From Pseudomonas paracarnis (GTDB taxonomy: Bacteria; Pseudomonadota; Gammaproteobacteria; Pseudomonadales; Pseudomonadaceae): DNA of 62,629 nucleotides. Location of the stretch: the NCBI RefSeq assembly GCF_904063055.1, contig NZ_CAJFCN010000020.1:1-62629 (forward strand), given 5' to 3'. Of this stretch, positions 43,234 to 51,385 are shown piece after piece. Position numbers and translations under genes: made by a program. Each line of letters opens with the position of its first letter. The first letter of the stretch is position 1. The notes below the pieces were generated by a model. It did not search any database. It was not told the DNA's origin and saw nothing but the letters and a program-made list of their open reading frames with translations.

Positions 43234-44178
43234 ATGCACAGCGTTGCGCTGATGGTTTACCCGAATTTCCAGTCGTTGAGCCTCAGCCTGGGCTCGGTGT
43301 TCGAGTGCGCCAACCTGCTGCGCGGCGAGCCGGCCTATGAGTTTCACCTGGTGTCGGAAAGCGGCGGCGCCGTGATGACCTCCCAGGGTTTTTCGGTGAA
43401 CACCAGCGCGCTGCGCCCAGAGGGCTATGACACCTTGATTGTCAGCGGCTACCTGGAGTTTCGCCTGCCGGAAGCCAACCTGCTGGAGCTGGTCAAGGCC
43501 GCGTCCGCGCAGTCGCGCCGGGTGGCGTCCTTATGCATGGGCATATTTGTACTGGCCGAGGCAGGCCTGCTGGCGGGCAAGCGCACCACCACCCACTGGA
43601 TCCATACGCCGGCATTTCGCAAACGCTATCCGGATATCCACCTGGAAGAAGACAAGTTGTTCATTGTCGACGGCCAGGTGTGGACCGGTGCGGGCATGAG
43701 CGCCGGGGTCGACCTGGCGCTGGCGATGGTGGAGGACGACCTGGGCAGCGGCCTGGCCCGGCGCATTGCACGCAAGCTGGTGATTGCCCAGCGCCGCGGC
43801 AGCGAGCAGTCGCAACTGTCGGCCTTGCTGGAACTGGACCCAAAGTCCGACCGCGTGCAGTTGGCCCTGGCCTATGCCCGTGAAAACCTCACCCATGATT
43901 TGTCGGTGGACGCCCTGGCCGACGTTGCCCGGCTCAGCCCCCGCCAGTTCAGCCGGGTGTTTCGCGAAGAAACCGGTCAAACCCCAGCCAAAGCCATCGA
44001 AGCCCTGCGGGTGGAAGCTGCGCGGGCGATGATGGAAATCAGCCGTCACCCGGTAGAGGTGGTGGCCCGCGAAACCGGGTTTGGTGATCGCGAACGCATG
44101 CGCCAGGCGTTCCTCAGGGCCTTCGGGCAGCCGCCCCAGGCGATGCAGCAGGCTTTTAATGCAGCGATGCCCGGGTAA
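43234..44178 (+). CDS. GlxA-family AraC-type regulator (DJ-1/PfpI-like sensor plus helix-turn-helix)
   Basis: The 314-residue protein has an N-terminal DJ-1/PfpI-like domain (VALMVYPNFQSLSLSLGSVF; elbow RRVASLCMGIFVLAEAG with Cys) and a C-terminal AraC pair of helix-turn-helix motifs (LSVDALADVARLSPRQFSRV, then VEVVARETGFGDRERMRQAF). The ATG at 43234 follows TTGGAGAG; 45 upstream codons lack domain character. Such regulators respond to small metabolites or electrophiles. It is divergent from the DJ-1/PfpI and old yellow enzyme genes, its likely targets. Its last 23 bases overlap the convergent acetyltransferase gene. Confidence 0.9.
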   Translation: MHSVALMVYPNFQSLSLSLGSVFECANLLRGEPAYEFHLVSESGGAVMTSQGFSVNTSALRPEGYDTLIVSGYLEFRLPEANLLELVKAASAQSRRVASLCMGIFVLAEAGLLAGKRTTTHWIHTPAFRKRYPDIHLEEDKLFIVDGQVWTGAGMSAGVDLALAMVEDDLGSGLARRIARKLVIAQRRGSEQSQLSALLELDPKSDRVQLALAYARENLTHDLSVDALADVARLSPRQFSRVFREETGQTPAKAIEALRVEAARAMMEISRHPVEVVARETGFGDRERMRQAFLRAFGQPPQAMQQAFNAAMPG

Positions 44179-44662
44179 TCAGGTAGTTCACCAACTGCGG
44201 GTCATCGTCCAATTCAATGCTCTGCACCGGGCGCGGCAGGTTATCCAGCACGGTGCGCCAGAACGCCTGGGACACCTCGTCCTGATCATAGAATCGCACC
44301 AGCCAATTAGCCGCGCCGCTGCACAGCACCTGGCTGGCGATGGCGCGGCCGATGCCCTTGCGGCGGTAGCGCTTGAGGATGAACAGGTCGGCCAGTTCCA
44401 GGGCGTCGATGCCCGGCAGTTCGCTGCCTTCGATCAACAGGAAGCCGGCGATGTAGCCGTCTACCAGCAGCAGGTTGGCGCTCCATTGCGGGTCGCTCCA
44501 GTAGCGGGCCAAGTGTTCGTCGTGGATGTAGAAACGCCCATCGGCCTCGACATCTTCCTGTTCCCAGTCCGAAGACTCGTAGGCGTAGTACTGGTAAAGA
44601 TTGCGGATCAGTTCGGCTTCTTCGGGGCCGGTCTGGATCAATTCGACGGTGGTTTCAGGCAT
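44156..44662 (-). CDS. GNAT-family N-acetyltransferase
   Basis: The 168-residue protein has the GNAT core with acetyl-CoA motif ILKRYRRKGIGRAIASQVL (R/Q-x-x-G-x-G/A) preceded by LLLVDGYIAGFLLIEGSE. The start MPETTVELIQTG (44662) gives normal GNAT length; a 44-codon extension is unlikely. Substrate is unknown. It overlaps the GlxA-like gene tail to tail. Confidence 0.82.
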   Translation of the reverse strand: MPETTVELIQTGPEEAELIRNLYQYYAYESSDWEQEDVEADGRFYIHDEHLARYWSDPQWSANLLLVDGYIAGFLLIEGSELPGIDALELADLFILKRYRRKGIGRAIASQVLCSGAANWLVRFYDQDEVSQAFWRTVLDNLPRPVQSIELDDDPQLVNYLITRASLH

Positions 44663-44841
44663 GGGGCTCTCGGTGGAAAAACGCAGGGCGCCATTGTTCA
44701 CAAAAGTGCTGCCCACGCCAATGGCCTGGCGAATCCTTTCTATTGGCTGAACCGATTGCAAATAGCGGTTGCCCTGGCCGAAATCCTGAAACATTTAGAA
44801 TAAACTTCGCCGGTTCCCCCTTTTGCTCAAGGACACGTATT

Positions 44842-45714
44842 TTGACCAACGTCTGTACCGCCGGCCTGGATGTGGGCTTTGCCTCCCTGGATTACCTGCA
44901 AATCTTCATCCTTGGGGTGATCCAGGGCATTACTGAATTGCTGCCGGTGTCATCCACCGCCCATATGCGCGTGGTACCCGCCCTGCTCGGCTGGCAAGAC
45001 CCTGGCTCGGCGTTTTCCGCAGCCATGCAATTGGCGGCGTTGGCAGCAGTGGTCAGTTACTTCTGGCGCGATGTGCGCCAGGTCACCACGGGCAGCATCA
45101 GTGCGGTACGCCGGGGCGACTACAACGACCGCTGGTTCAAGCTCGCCGTGGCAATTGTGCTGGCAACCGTCCCGATTGGCATCGCCGGGCTGGCGTTGTC
45201 GTCGACCTTGAATGCCTGCAACTCGCCATTGCGCGGGCTGATGGTGATCGGCATTTCCTGCGTGGTGATGGCGGTGCTGCTGGCAGTGGCCGAACTGCGT
45301 GCCCGGCATACACGCGACGTGAGCCAAATGCGCCTGCGCGATGCCCTGATCGTGGGGGTTGCACAGATTGGCGCGTTGATACCGGGCGTATCGCGTTCGG
45401 GCTCCACGTTGACCGCGGCGCTGTTCCTGAATTTCAAACGCGAAGAAGCGGCGCGGTTTTCCTTCCTGTTAGGCTTGCCGGCCATCGCCCTGGCCGGTTT
45501 GAAAGAGTTGTGGGTGCTGCTGCGCGCCGACCTACCCGCCCACGCCTGGCCGCACTTGATCTTTGGCCTGGTGGTGGCCAGCATCTCGGCGTTCTTTGCC
45601 ATCTGGGGCCTGATGAAATTTCTGGAGCGTTTCTCCACCTGGCCGTTCGTGATCTACCGTGCGCTGCTGGGGATCTTCCTGATTGTGGCGGTCAGCACCG
45701 GGTTGTTGAGTTAA
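44842..45714 (+). CDS. uppP: Undecaprenyl-diphosphatase (BacA family)
   Basis: The 290-residue membrane protein recycles undecaprenyl pyrophosphate to the lipid carrier for peptidoglycan precursors. Both family motifs are intact: LGVIQGITELLPVSSTAHM at the N-terminal side and IPGVSRSGSTLTAALFL in the second half, with about eight helices. The best start is TTG at 44842, eight bases after AAGGA; the upstream open frame lacks membrane character. BacA homologues give bacitracin tolerance when abundant. It ends with a four-base overlap with the convergent Dyp peroxidase gene. Confidence 0.9.
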   Translation: MTNVCTAGLDVGFASLDYLQIFILGVIQGITELLPVSSTAHMRVVPALLGWQDPGSAFSAAMQLAALAAVVSYFWRDVRQVTTGSISAVRRGDYNDRWFKLAVAIVLATVPIGIAGLALSSTLNACNSPLRGLMVIGISCVVMAVLLAVAELRARHTRDVSQMRLRDALIVGVAQIGALIPGVSRSGSTLTAALFLNFKREEAARFSFLLGLPAIALAGLKELWVLLRADLPAHAWPHLIFGLVVASISAFFAIWGLMKFLERFSTWPFVIYRALLGIFLIVAVSTGLLS

Positions 45715-46679
45715 GCCACCGGTTCGCGGTCGGCCAGCTCTTCGAGCAAGTCGGCCGAGGGCACGAAGAACAGGCCGCCGGTCACGGCCGTGCTGAAGTC
45801 GAGCAAGCGGTCGTAGTTGCCGGCCGGGCGGCCGATGAACATGTTCTCCAGCATCTGCTCCAACGGCTGCGGCGAGCGTGCATAGCCGATGAAGTAGGTG
45901 CCGAACTCCCCGGCACCAGGGCGGCCGAAGGGCATGTTGTCGCGCAGGATCTTCACCTCCTCGCCGTCCTCGTCAGTGATCACTGTCAGGGCGCTGTGGG
46001 AGTTGCTCGGCTTGGCGTCGTCGTCCAGTTCGATGTCCGACAATTTGGTGCGCCCGATCACCTTCTCTTGAGCCTCCACCGTCAAGCCATTCCACGCGGT
46101 CATGTTGTGCAGGTATTTCTGCACCAGCACATAGCTGCCGCCTTCGAACTCAGGGTCTTCATCGCCCACCAGGGTAAACGCCTCGGCCTTGCGCCCCACC
46201 GGGTTCTCGGTGCCGTCGACGAAACCGATGATGCTGCGCATATCGAAGTAGCGAAAGCCCTGGACCTCATCCACCACCTTCACGCTATCACCCAGGGCGG
46301 CCATCAGTTGGGTTGCCAGCTCGAAACACAGGTCCATCTGCTCGGCACGGATGTGCAGCAGGATGTCACCTGGGGTCGACACCGCCTTGCGCCCTTGCAC
46401 ACCGAACTCGCGAAACGGATGCAAGGCCGCCGGGCGCGGCGCGCCGAACAGGCGGTCCCAGGCATCCGAGCCAAACCCGCAAACGCACGTCAGGTTGCCC
46501 GAGGGCACGCGCTTGCCTACCGAGCGCACCAGGCCTGCGATGTCGGCGCACCAGGCCCGCACGTTTTCAACCGCATCAGGCGCCAGGGTGGCGACCATGA
46601 AGATCGCGCTGCTGGTGATCGGGTGACACACCGATTGCGGTTCGAGCGGGGGACGGACGGGGCAGGTTTTCATGGGCAT
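45711..46679 (-). CDS. Dye-decolorising (Dyp-type) heme peroxidase
   Basis: The 322-residue protein has the Dyp hallmark GFVDGTENPVG (catalytic Asp) and a proximal-His segment VLVQKYLHNMTAWNGL, with EFGTYFIGYARSPQPLEQML near the end. The absence of a Tat signal places it in the DypB/YfeX-like cytoplasmic group. It uses peroxide to oxidise dyes, porphyrinogens or phenolics. It is transcribed alone; the gap to the next minus-strand operon is 42 bases, so read-in from that operon is possible. Confidence 0.92.
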   Translation of the reverse strand: MPMKTCPVRPPLEPQSVCHPITSSAIFMVATLAPDAVENVRAWCADIAGLVRSVGKRVPSGNLTCVCGFGSDAWDRLFGAPRPAALHPFREFGVQGRKAVSTPGDILLHIRAEQMDLCFELATQLMAALGDSVKVVDEVQGFRYFDMRSIIGFVDGTENPVGRKAEAFTLVGDEDPEFEGGSYVLVQKYLHNMTAWNGLTVEAQEKVIGRTKLSDIELDDDAKPSNSHSALTVITDEDGEEVKILRDNMPFGRPGAGEFGTYFIGYARSPQPLEQMLENMFIGRPAGNYDRLLDFSTAVTGGLFFVPSADLLEELADREPVA

Positions 46680-46721
46680 TCCACAGGCTGAGGGCGGTTT
46701 GAACCCGCGCAGATTAGCAGA

Positions 46722-47540
46722 TCATCGATGGCAACTGGCCCACACCTGGCGAATCAGGGCTTTGAGCTTGAGCGCCTCGGCCCAGCGATCGGTGAGTTCG
46801 CGCCCCTGTGCGTCGGTAATCGCATAGGGTGGCGGGCCCAACTCGCAAGTGAAGGACAGGCTCTGCGGGGTGTCAGCGCGGCCCAGCCAGTGTTCGACCC
46901 CATAGCGCCACCAGCCGGTAAATCGCTCGACCCACGGTTGGTGCTGGGAAAAATCCAGGCCAACCTGCACCTGTTCGCTGCTGGCGATGCGGCCATGAAA
47001 GCCCCAGCTGTGACGCAGGATGGTGCGTACCTGTTCGTCGTCTTCCACACTGCCGGGCTCGGGCAACTCGCGGCCAACCACGTAGTGGGACAGGTCAGCG
47101 AGCAGTTTCAGATCGGGCATCTGTGCCAGCAGGTCGAGGGTGAACAACAGGTCGTTGGTGAGCCGATAACGGTGGGTTTCCAGCAAAATCTGGAAGTCCA
47201 CCTGTTCGGCCAGGCGTTGCCAGCCGTCGATCAGCCTGGCCGCCTCGGCCTGGGTACGTGGGCGCACGTCGGCTTGCAAGGTGAGGTGGTGACAGCCGTA
47301 ACGGCTGATCACCTCCAATGCCCTGGCCAGATCATCCACCGATTGCGGGAACAGTTGCCCTTCAATCTGCAGGCCACTGGCCGTGGCCGCCGCGTGCAGG
47401 CGCTGCACCGATGCCGGCGCCCAGTAATGGTCGGTGATGCCGTCGTAACCGGCGGCGGCGATGCGGTCCAGTTGCGCTTCGAGGCTGCCGGGCTCGGTTT
47501 GCATGGCCCACATCGATTGGAATACTAACAACTGGCGCAT
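46722..47540 (-). CDS. TIM-barrel sugar-phosphate isomerase/epimerase-like protein, last gene of the desaturase operon
   Basis: The 272-residue protein has AP-endonuclease-2 superfamily features: AAAGYDGITDHYW, HHLTLQADVRPR, ILLETHRYR (metal Glu), LLADLSHYVVG (Asp/His), WGFHGRIAS (His) and SFTCELGPPPYA (Glu). It begins two bases after the ferredoxin reductase stop, so it belongs to the operon desaturase, Rieske ferredoxin, reductase, TIM barrel. In catabolic clusters of this kind it would rearrange the oxygenated or sugar-like product. The substrate is not predictable from sequence. Confidence 0.8.
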   Translation of the reverse strand: MRQLLVFQSMWAMQTEPGSLEAQLDRIAAAGYDGITDHYWAPASVQRLHAAATASGLQIEGQLFPQSVDDLARALEVISRYGCHHLTLQADVRPRTQAEAARLIDGWQRLAEQVDFQILLETHRYRLTNDLLFTLDLLAQMPDLKLLADLSHYVVGRELPEPGSVEDDEQVRTILRHSWGFHGRIASSEQVQVGLDFSQHQPWVERFTGWWRYGVEHWLGRADTPQSLSFTCELGPPPYAITDAQGRELTDRWAEALKLKALIRQVWASCHR

Positions 47541-47542
47541 GG

Positions 47543-48742
47543 TCAGCCTCGCAATAACAGCTTCAGGGATACCTCGGGGTCGGCCAGGCTGGCCGGGTTA
47601 AGCGGGATGTGGGCGGTGATCAAGTGCTCGCACAGCTTGATGTCCTTGGCTGCGCGGTTACCCAAGGCCCAACCGCAGGCACCCTGCAAATGCTGACGGT
47701 CGTCAAGGTAGAACAGCAGCAGGCCACCGTCGGGCAATTCCCGGCGAACCATCAGCGCAGTCATCACCCCGACGGTGTGCAAGCCCCACGCGTATTGATC
47801 GGACCAGAAACCCGGGATCATCTCGAACGCCAACGCCTGCCCCAGCAGGTTCAACGCCGCGAGACGGCCCTGGGCTTCGGCGTTGCGCCAGGTTTCCTGG
47901 CGCTGATAAAGGCCCGCCAGGCGAAACTCGCACACATCCCCCGCCGCGTAGATATCCGCCACACTGGTTCGCAACTGCGCGTCGACACGAATGCCCTGCC
48001 CGACGTCCAAGCCCGCCGCCGCGGCCAACTCGATGTTGGGCTGCATGCCAATGCCGACCACCACCAGGTCGCAGGGCAGCCGCTGCCCGTCGACCAGTTG
48101 CACGGCGTCGGCGTGGATGCACTCCAGGGCGACGTTCAAACGCACGTCCACACCCTGCTCACGGTGCAAGGCCAGCAACGCGTCACTGATCACCGGCGGC
48201 AACACCCGCCCTGCCAGCCGTGGCCCGGCTTCCAGTAGCGTCACCTCGCAGCCCAGGCCCCGCGCCGTCGCTGCCACCTCCAGGCCGATAAAACCACCGC
48301 CAACCACCACCAGCCTGGCGCCTGGCTTTAATTCATTGCGCAAGACCAACGCGTCATCATGGGTGCGCAGGTAAAACACGTTGGCCTGCTCCTGGGGCAA
48401 ACGCCGCGCCCGGCCTCCGGTGGCCAGCAGCAGGCCGGCATAGCTCAACCACTGGCCGTCGGCCAATTGCAACCGGTGGTGCTGCGGCTCCAGGCGGCTG
48501 ACCGGGTTGGCGGCGATATGCTCTACCTCGAGCGCCGCCAACTGCTGGCTGTCGCACAGGCTGCATTGCGCCAAGTCGGTCGAGCCTTGCAGCAAGCCCT
48601 TGGACAACGGTGGCCGCTCGTAGGGCAAGTGCGCTTCATCGCCAATCAGGATCAGGCGCCCGCTGTAACCTTCGTCACGCAGGGTCAGTGCCGCACGGCC
48701 ACCAGCATGGCCGGCGCCGACGATGATCAGGGGAGCGTTCAT
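47543..48742 (-). CDS. FAD-dependent ferredoxin reductase (BphA4/ONFR type)
   Basis: The 399-residue protein has an FAD-binding IIVGAGHAGGRAALTLRDEG, ERPPLSKGLL, an NAD-binding LVVVGGGFIGLEVAATARGLG and a second FAD site IYAAGDVCEF. This is the layout of reductases that pass electrons from NADH to a Rieske or 2Fe-2S ferredoxin. The ATG at 48742 overlaps the Rieske stop (ATGA). I rejected a 24-codon upstream extension, which overlaps the ferredoxin gene. It supplies electrons to the neighbouring ferredoxin and desaturase-like oxygenase. Confidence 0.9.
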   Translation of the reverse strand: MNAPLIIVGAGHAGGRAALTLRDEGYSGRLILIGDEAHLPYERPPLSKGLLQGSTDLAQCSLCDSQQLAALEVEHIAANPVSRLEPQHHRLQLADGQWLSYAGLLLATGGRARRLPQEQANVFYLRTHDDALVLRNELKPGARLVVVGGGFIGLEVAATARGLGCEVTLLEAGPRLAGRVLPPVISDALLALHREQGVDVRLNVALECIHADAVQLVDGQRLPCDLVVVGIGMQPNIELAAAAGLDVGQGIRVDAQLRTSVADIYAAGDVCEFRLAGLYQRQETWRNAEAQGRLAALNLLGQALAFEMIPGFWSDQYAWGLHTVGVMTALMVRRELPDGGLLLFYLDDRQHLQGACGWALGNRAAKDIKLCEHLITAHIPLNPASLADPEVSLKLLLRG

Positions 48743-49065
48743 TCTTCGGCCGTGACGGCGAGCAGTACCCGCCCCGCATCTACCCGCACGGGGTAGGTCT
48801 TGAGGTTGACGCACACCGGCGCGCCCAGGGCCTTGCCGGTGCGGTAATCAAAGCGTCCGTTGTGCTTGGGGCATTCGATCACATGGTCCATCACCAGGCC
48901 GTCGGCCAGGTGGATTTTCTCGTGGGTGCACAGGCCGGCGGTGGCGAAGAATTCGTTATCGGCGGAACGGAACACCGCGTAGGTCTGCGCGCCGTGGTCG
49001 AAGCGCAGCACGTCTTCTGCTTCTATTTCGCCCACGGCGCAGACGTCGATCCATTGATCGTTCAT
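48739..49065 (-). CDS. Rieske [2Fe-2S] ferredoxin
   Basis: The 108-residue protein has both Rieske ligand boxes, CTHEKIHLADG (Cys-x-His) and CPKHNGRFDYRTG (Cys-x-x-His), with the spacing of soluble oxygenase ferredoxins. It overlaps the desaturase stop and the reductase start by four bases each. It carries electrons from the reductase to the membrane oxygenase encoded first in the operon. Confidence 0.93.
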   Translation of the reverse strand: MNDQWIDVCAVGEIEAEDVLRFDHGAQTYAVFRSADNEFFATAGLCTHEKIHLADGLVMDHVIECPKHNGRFDYRTGKALGAPVCVNLKTYPVRVDAGRVLLAVTAEE

Positions 49066-50156
49066 GCATTTATCTCCAATGACTGGCTTTCAGTCTGTGG
49101 CGAGCGAGCTTGCTCGCCACGGGTGGGGCGCTGGACGAAATAGCTGGGGTCTCTGCGCTGGCGCCAGATCGTCGGAATGATTTCCTGGTAGGCCTGCCAC
49201 AGGTTGGCATACGGCGGCGGGCAGTCGCTGCGGATCTCTTCGTGCAGTTGACTGAGCGCGTGGTAAGGCACCATCGGGTACATGTGGTGTTCGAGGTGGT
49301 AGTTCATGTTCATGTAGATAAAGCGCAACACGCGGTTCATGTAGATGGTGCGGCAATTGCTACGGTGGTCGAGCACATCTTCGGCCAGGCCCACGTGTTG
49401 GCTGAGACCAAACAGGTAGCCGAGCCACGCGCCGTAGAGGCTGGGCAGGCCCACCAGCATCAGCGGCAACGCGCTGTGCAGGTACAGCGCGGTGCCGATG
49501 ATCAGGGCGTAGATGCCGACCCAGATACGCGCATCTCGGTACACCTTGGGCCACTCGGATTCGGGGATGAAGTCCTGCTCCTGGGCACTCATTCGCCCGA
49601 ACGTATGGCGGGCCACGCCGCTGAAGGTCTTCCAGGCCAGGGGTAGGTTGAACAGACTGAGGGCCATCATCCATAAGCTCGGCGGGCGCGGTTCAACGAT
49701 CTCCGGGTCGCGACCGACGACGATGGTGTCGGTGTGATGGCGGGCATGGCTCCAGCGCCACACGTGGGGTTCGAAGAGGCACATGAAGCTCGCCACCTGA
49801 TACAGCGCATCGTTCATCCAGCGGGTCTTGAACGCCGTGCCGTGGCCGGTTTCGTGCCAGCGCGGGTTGGAGGCCGTGCCGTAGAGCACACCGTAGGCGA
49901 TGAAGAATGGCACGCAGGCCCAACTGCCCCAGAACCAGTAGCCGCCGACACCGGTGGCCAACAACGCTGAGAACCACAGGGCGGTGTCGAGCAACGCCGG
50001 AGCGTCGCGGCGTTGCATCAGGGCTTTCATGCGATTGCGCGGGATGGGCGACTGGTACCAACGGGCCGAGACCAGGCCCTTGTCGGCGGCCCGGGCGGCT
50101 TCGGGGCCGGTGAGGCTGTAATCGCGCCGAGCGCGGTGAGCGGTGTGTCCAGGCAT
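49062..50156 (-). CDS. Membrane fatty-acid-desaturase-like di-iron oxygenase
   Basis: The 364-residue membrane protein has three histidine boxes of the desaturase/hydroxylase superfamily: HETGH at about 101, SHARHHTDT at about 136 and YHLEHHMYPM at about 286, between hydrophobic segments. I chose the ATG at 50156 after a GGAG site. It heads a four-gene coupled operon with its own Rieske ferredoxin and reductase, so it is probably an NADH-driven hydroxylase or desaturase of a dedicated substrate rather than a housekeeping lipid desaturase. A LacI-type regulator opposite and a sugar-isomerase-like partner point to a carbohydrate, polyol or related substrate (inference). Its last 20 codons contain a REP palindrome. 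Confidence 0.86.
   Translation of the reverse strand: MPGHTAHRARRDYSLTGPEAARAADKGLVSARWYQSPIPRNRMKALMQRRDAPALLDTALWFSALLATGVGGYWFWGSWACVPFFIAYGVLYGTASNPRWHETGHGTAFKTRWMNDALYQVASFMCLFEPHVWRWSHARHHTDTIVVGRDPEIVEPRPPSLWMMALSLFNLPLAWKTFSGVARHTFGRMSAQEQDFIPESEWPKVYRDARIWVGIYALIIGTALYLHSALPLMLVGLPSLYGAWLGYLFGLSQHVGLAEDVLDHRSNCRTIYMNRVLRFIYMNMNYHLEHHMYPMVPYHALSQLHEEIRSDCPPPYANLWQAYQEIIPTIWRQRRDPSYFVQRPTRGEQARSPQTESQSLEINA
49097..49120. repeat. REP palindrome inside the 3' end of the desaturase-like gene
   Basis: GTGGCGAGCGAGCTTGCTCGCCAC forms a 24-base hairpin of the REP type. It lies within codons for the C-terminal tail, after the last conserved region of the protein. Confidence 0.7.
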
Positions 50157-50249
50157 TGTTATTGTTCTCCGCAAGCGTGGGTTTCAGGTGCTTTGCGAAA
50201 CCAACGATAGAGTGCGGCTAAATCACCCTCAAGGCCTTGAATCCATTCC

Positions 50250-50299
50250 CTATCAAGCTATCATCCAGGCCCAGCGGGGCTTGATAGTTTTCTATCAAG
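50250..50299. promoter_or_regulatory. LacI-type operator cluster between desaturase operon and its regulator
   Basis: CTTGATAG-TTTT-CTATCAAG (50280-50299) is a perfect 8+8 dyad 18 bases before the regulator start codon. A further CTATCAAG half-site followed by CTATCA lies at 50250-50263. Together they fit repression of both divergent promoters. Confidence 0.65.
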
Positions 50300-50317
50300 A
50301 CGCTCAAGGGGCCTGCC

Positions 50318-51367
50318 ATGCACAACAACAAACGCCCAACCATCGCCACCGTCGCCGCCCATGCGGGGCTCAGCGTAGCCACCGTCGACCGCGTATTGAA
50401 CGCCCGCGCGCCGGTCAACCCCGGCACCGCCGAACAGGTGTTCCAGGCCGCCGAAGCGGTGGGCTATTTCGCCGCACGGCTGATCGGCCAGCGCATTCGC
50501 GAACGTCGGCCCACCTACCGTTTCGGCGTGCTGTTGCTGGGGACCGCCCAAGCCTTCTATGCGCAGTTGGCCCACGCCATTAGCGAGGCAGCGCAGCATC
50601 ACGCCACCGCTAACCTGAGCTGCCAGTTCGACTACATCAACGACCGCACGCCCGGCGTCATCGTCGCGCAAATCGAACAACTGGCCGTGCAGTGCGACGC
50701 CCTCGCGGTGGTCAGCTTCGCCCATCCGTTGATCAACGCCTGCCTGGCGCAGATCCGTGAAGCAGGCGTGCCGGTGGTTGCCCTGCTTTCGGATATCCAT
50801 GAACACGCTGGCGAACCCTATGTAGGCCAGAACAACCACGTGGTCGGGCGCACCATGGGCTGGCTGCTGGCGCGCACCTGCGGCGCACGCAAAGGCAGCG
50901 TGGGCATCCTGTTGGGCGGCCATCGTTTCCTCGGCCATCAGGCACGGGTCGAGGGCTTGCACAGCTACCTGGCCGAACACGCGCCGGGGCTCAAACCGTT
51001 GGAGCCGCTGATCAACCTGGACAACTGCGACATCACCGAAGAAGCCACCCTCGATCTGCTCAGCCGCCATACCGATTTGCGTGGGTTATGTGTGGTCGGC
51101 GGTGGTGGCGACGGCGTGATCAACGCCCTGGCGCAACTGCCCAAGCGCCCGGCGCTGTGCTGCATCCTGCAAGAGTCCACGCCGTTGTCGCGTCAGGCAT
51201 TGAGCAACGGCTTGATTGATGTGGTGATGGACTCGCAGCCACGGCAAACGGCCGTGGCGCTGGTGGAGTTGCTGGTGCGCTTGCAGAGTGATGAGGGGTT
51301 TGACCCATTGAGGCACCGCGTGCATATACCGCCGCAGATAGTGACCCCGGAAAACCTGTGCAGCTGA
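50318..51367 (+). CDS. LacI-family transcriptional regulator
   Basis: The 349-residue protein has an N-terminal LacI helix-turn-helix (RPTIATVAAHAGLSVATVDR, VLNARAPV) and a periplasmic-binding-protein-like ligand domain (FGVLLLGTAQAFYAQLAHAI, VALLSDIHEH, GRTMGWLLARTCG). AAGGGG lies seven bases before the ATG. It is divergent from the desaturase operon and its own leader holds a dyad operator, so autoregulation and control of that operon by a sugar-like ligand are likely. It converges on the sigma-54 activator gene with 18 bases between stops. Confidence 0.9.
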   Translation: MHNNKRPTIATVAAHAGLSVATVDRVLNARAPVNPGTAEQVFQAAEAVGYFAARLIGQRIRERRPTYRFGVLLLGTAQAFYAQLAHAISEAAQHHATANLSCQFDYINDRTPGVIVAQIEQLAVQCDALAVVSFAHPLINACLAQIREAGVPVVALLSDIHEHAGEPYVGQNNHVVGRTMGWLLARTCGARKGSVGILLGGHRFLGHQARVEGLHSYLAEHAPGLKPLEPLINLDNCDITEEATLDLLSRHTDLRGLCVVGGGGDGVINALAQLPKRPALCCILQESTPLSRQALSNGLIDVVMDSQPRQTAVALVELLVRLQSDEGFDPLRHRVHIPPQIVTPENLCS

Positions 51368-51385
51368 TCGGTTTGGCTTGAGGTT

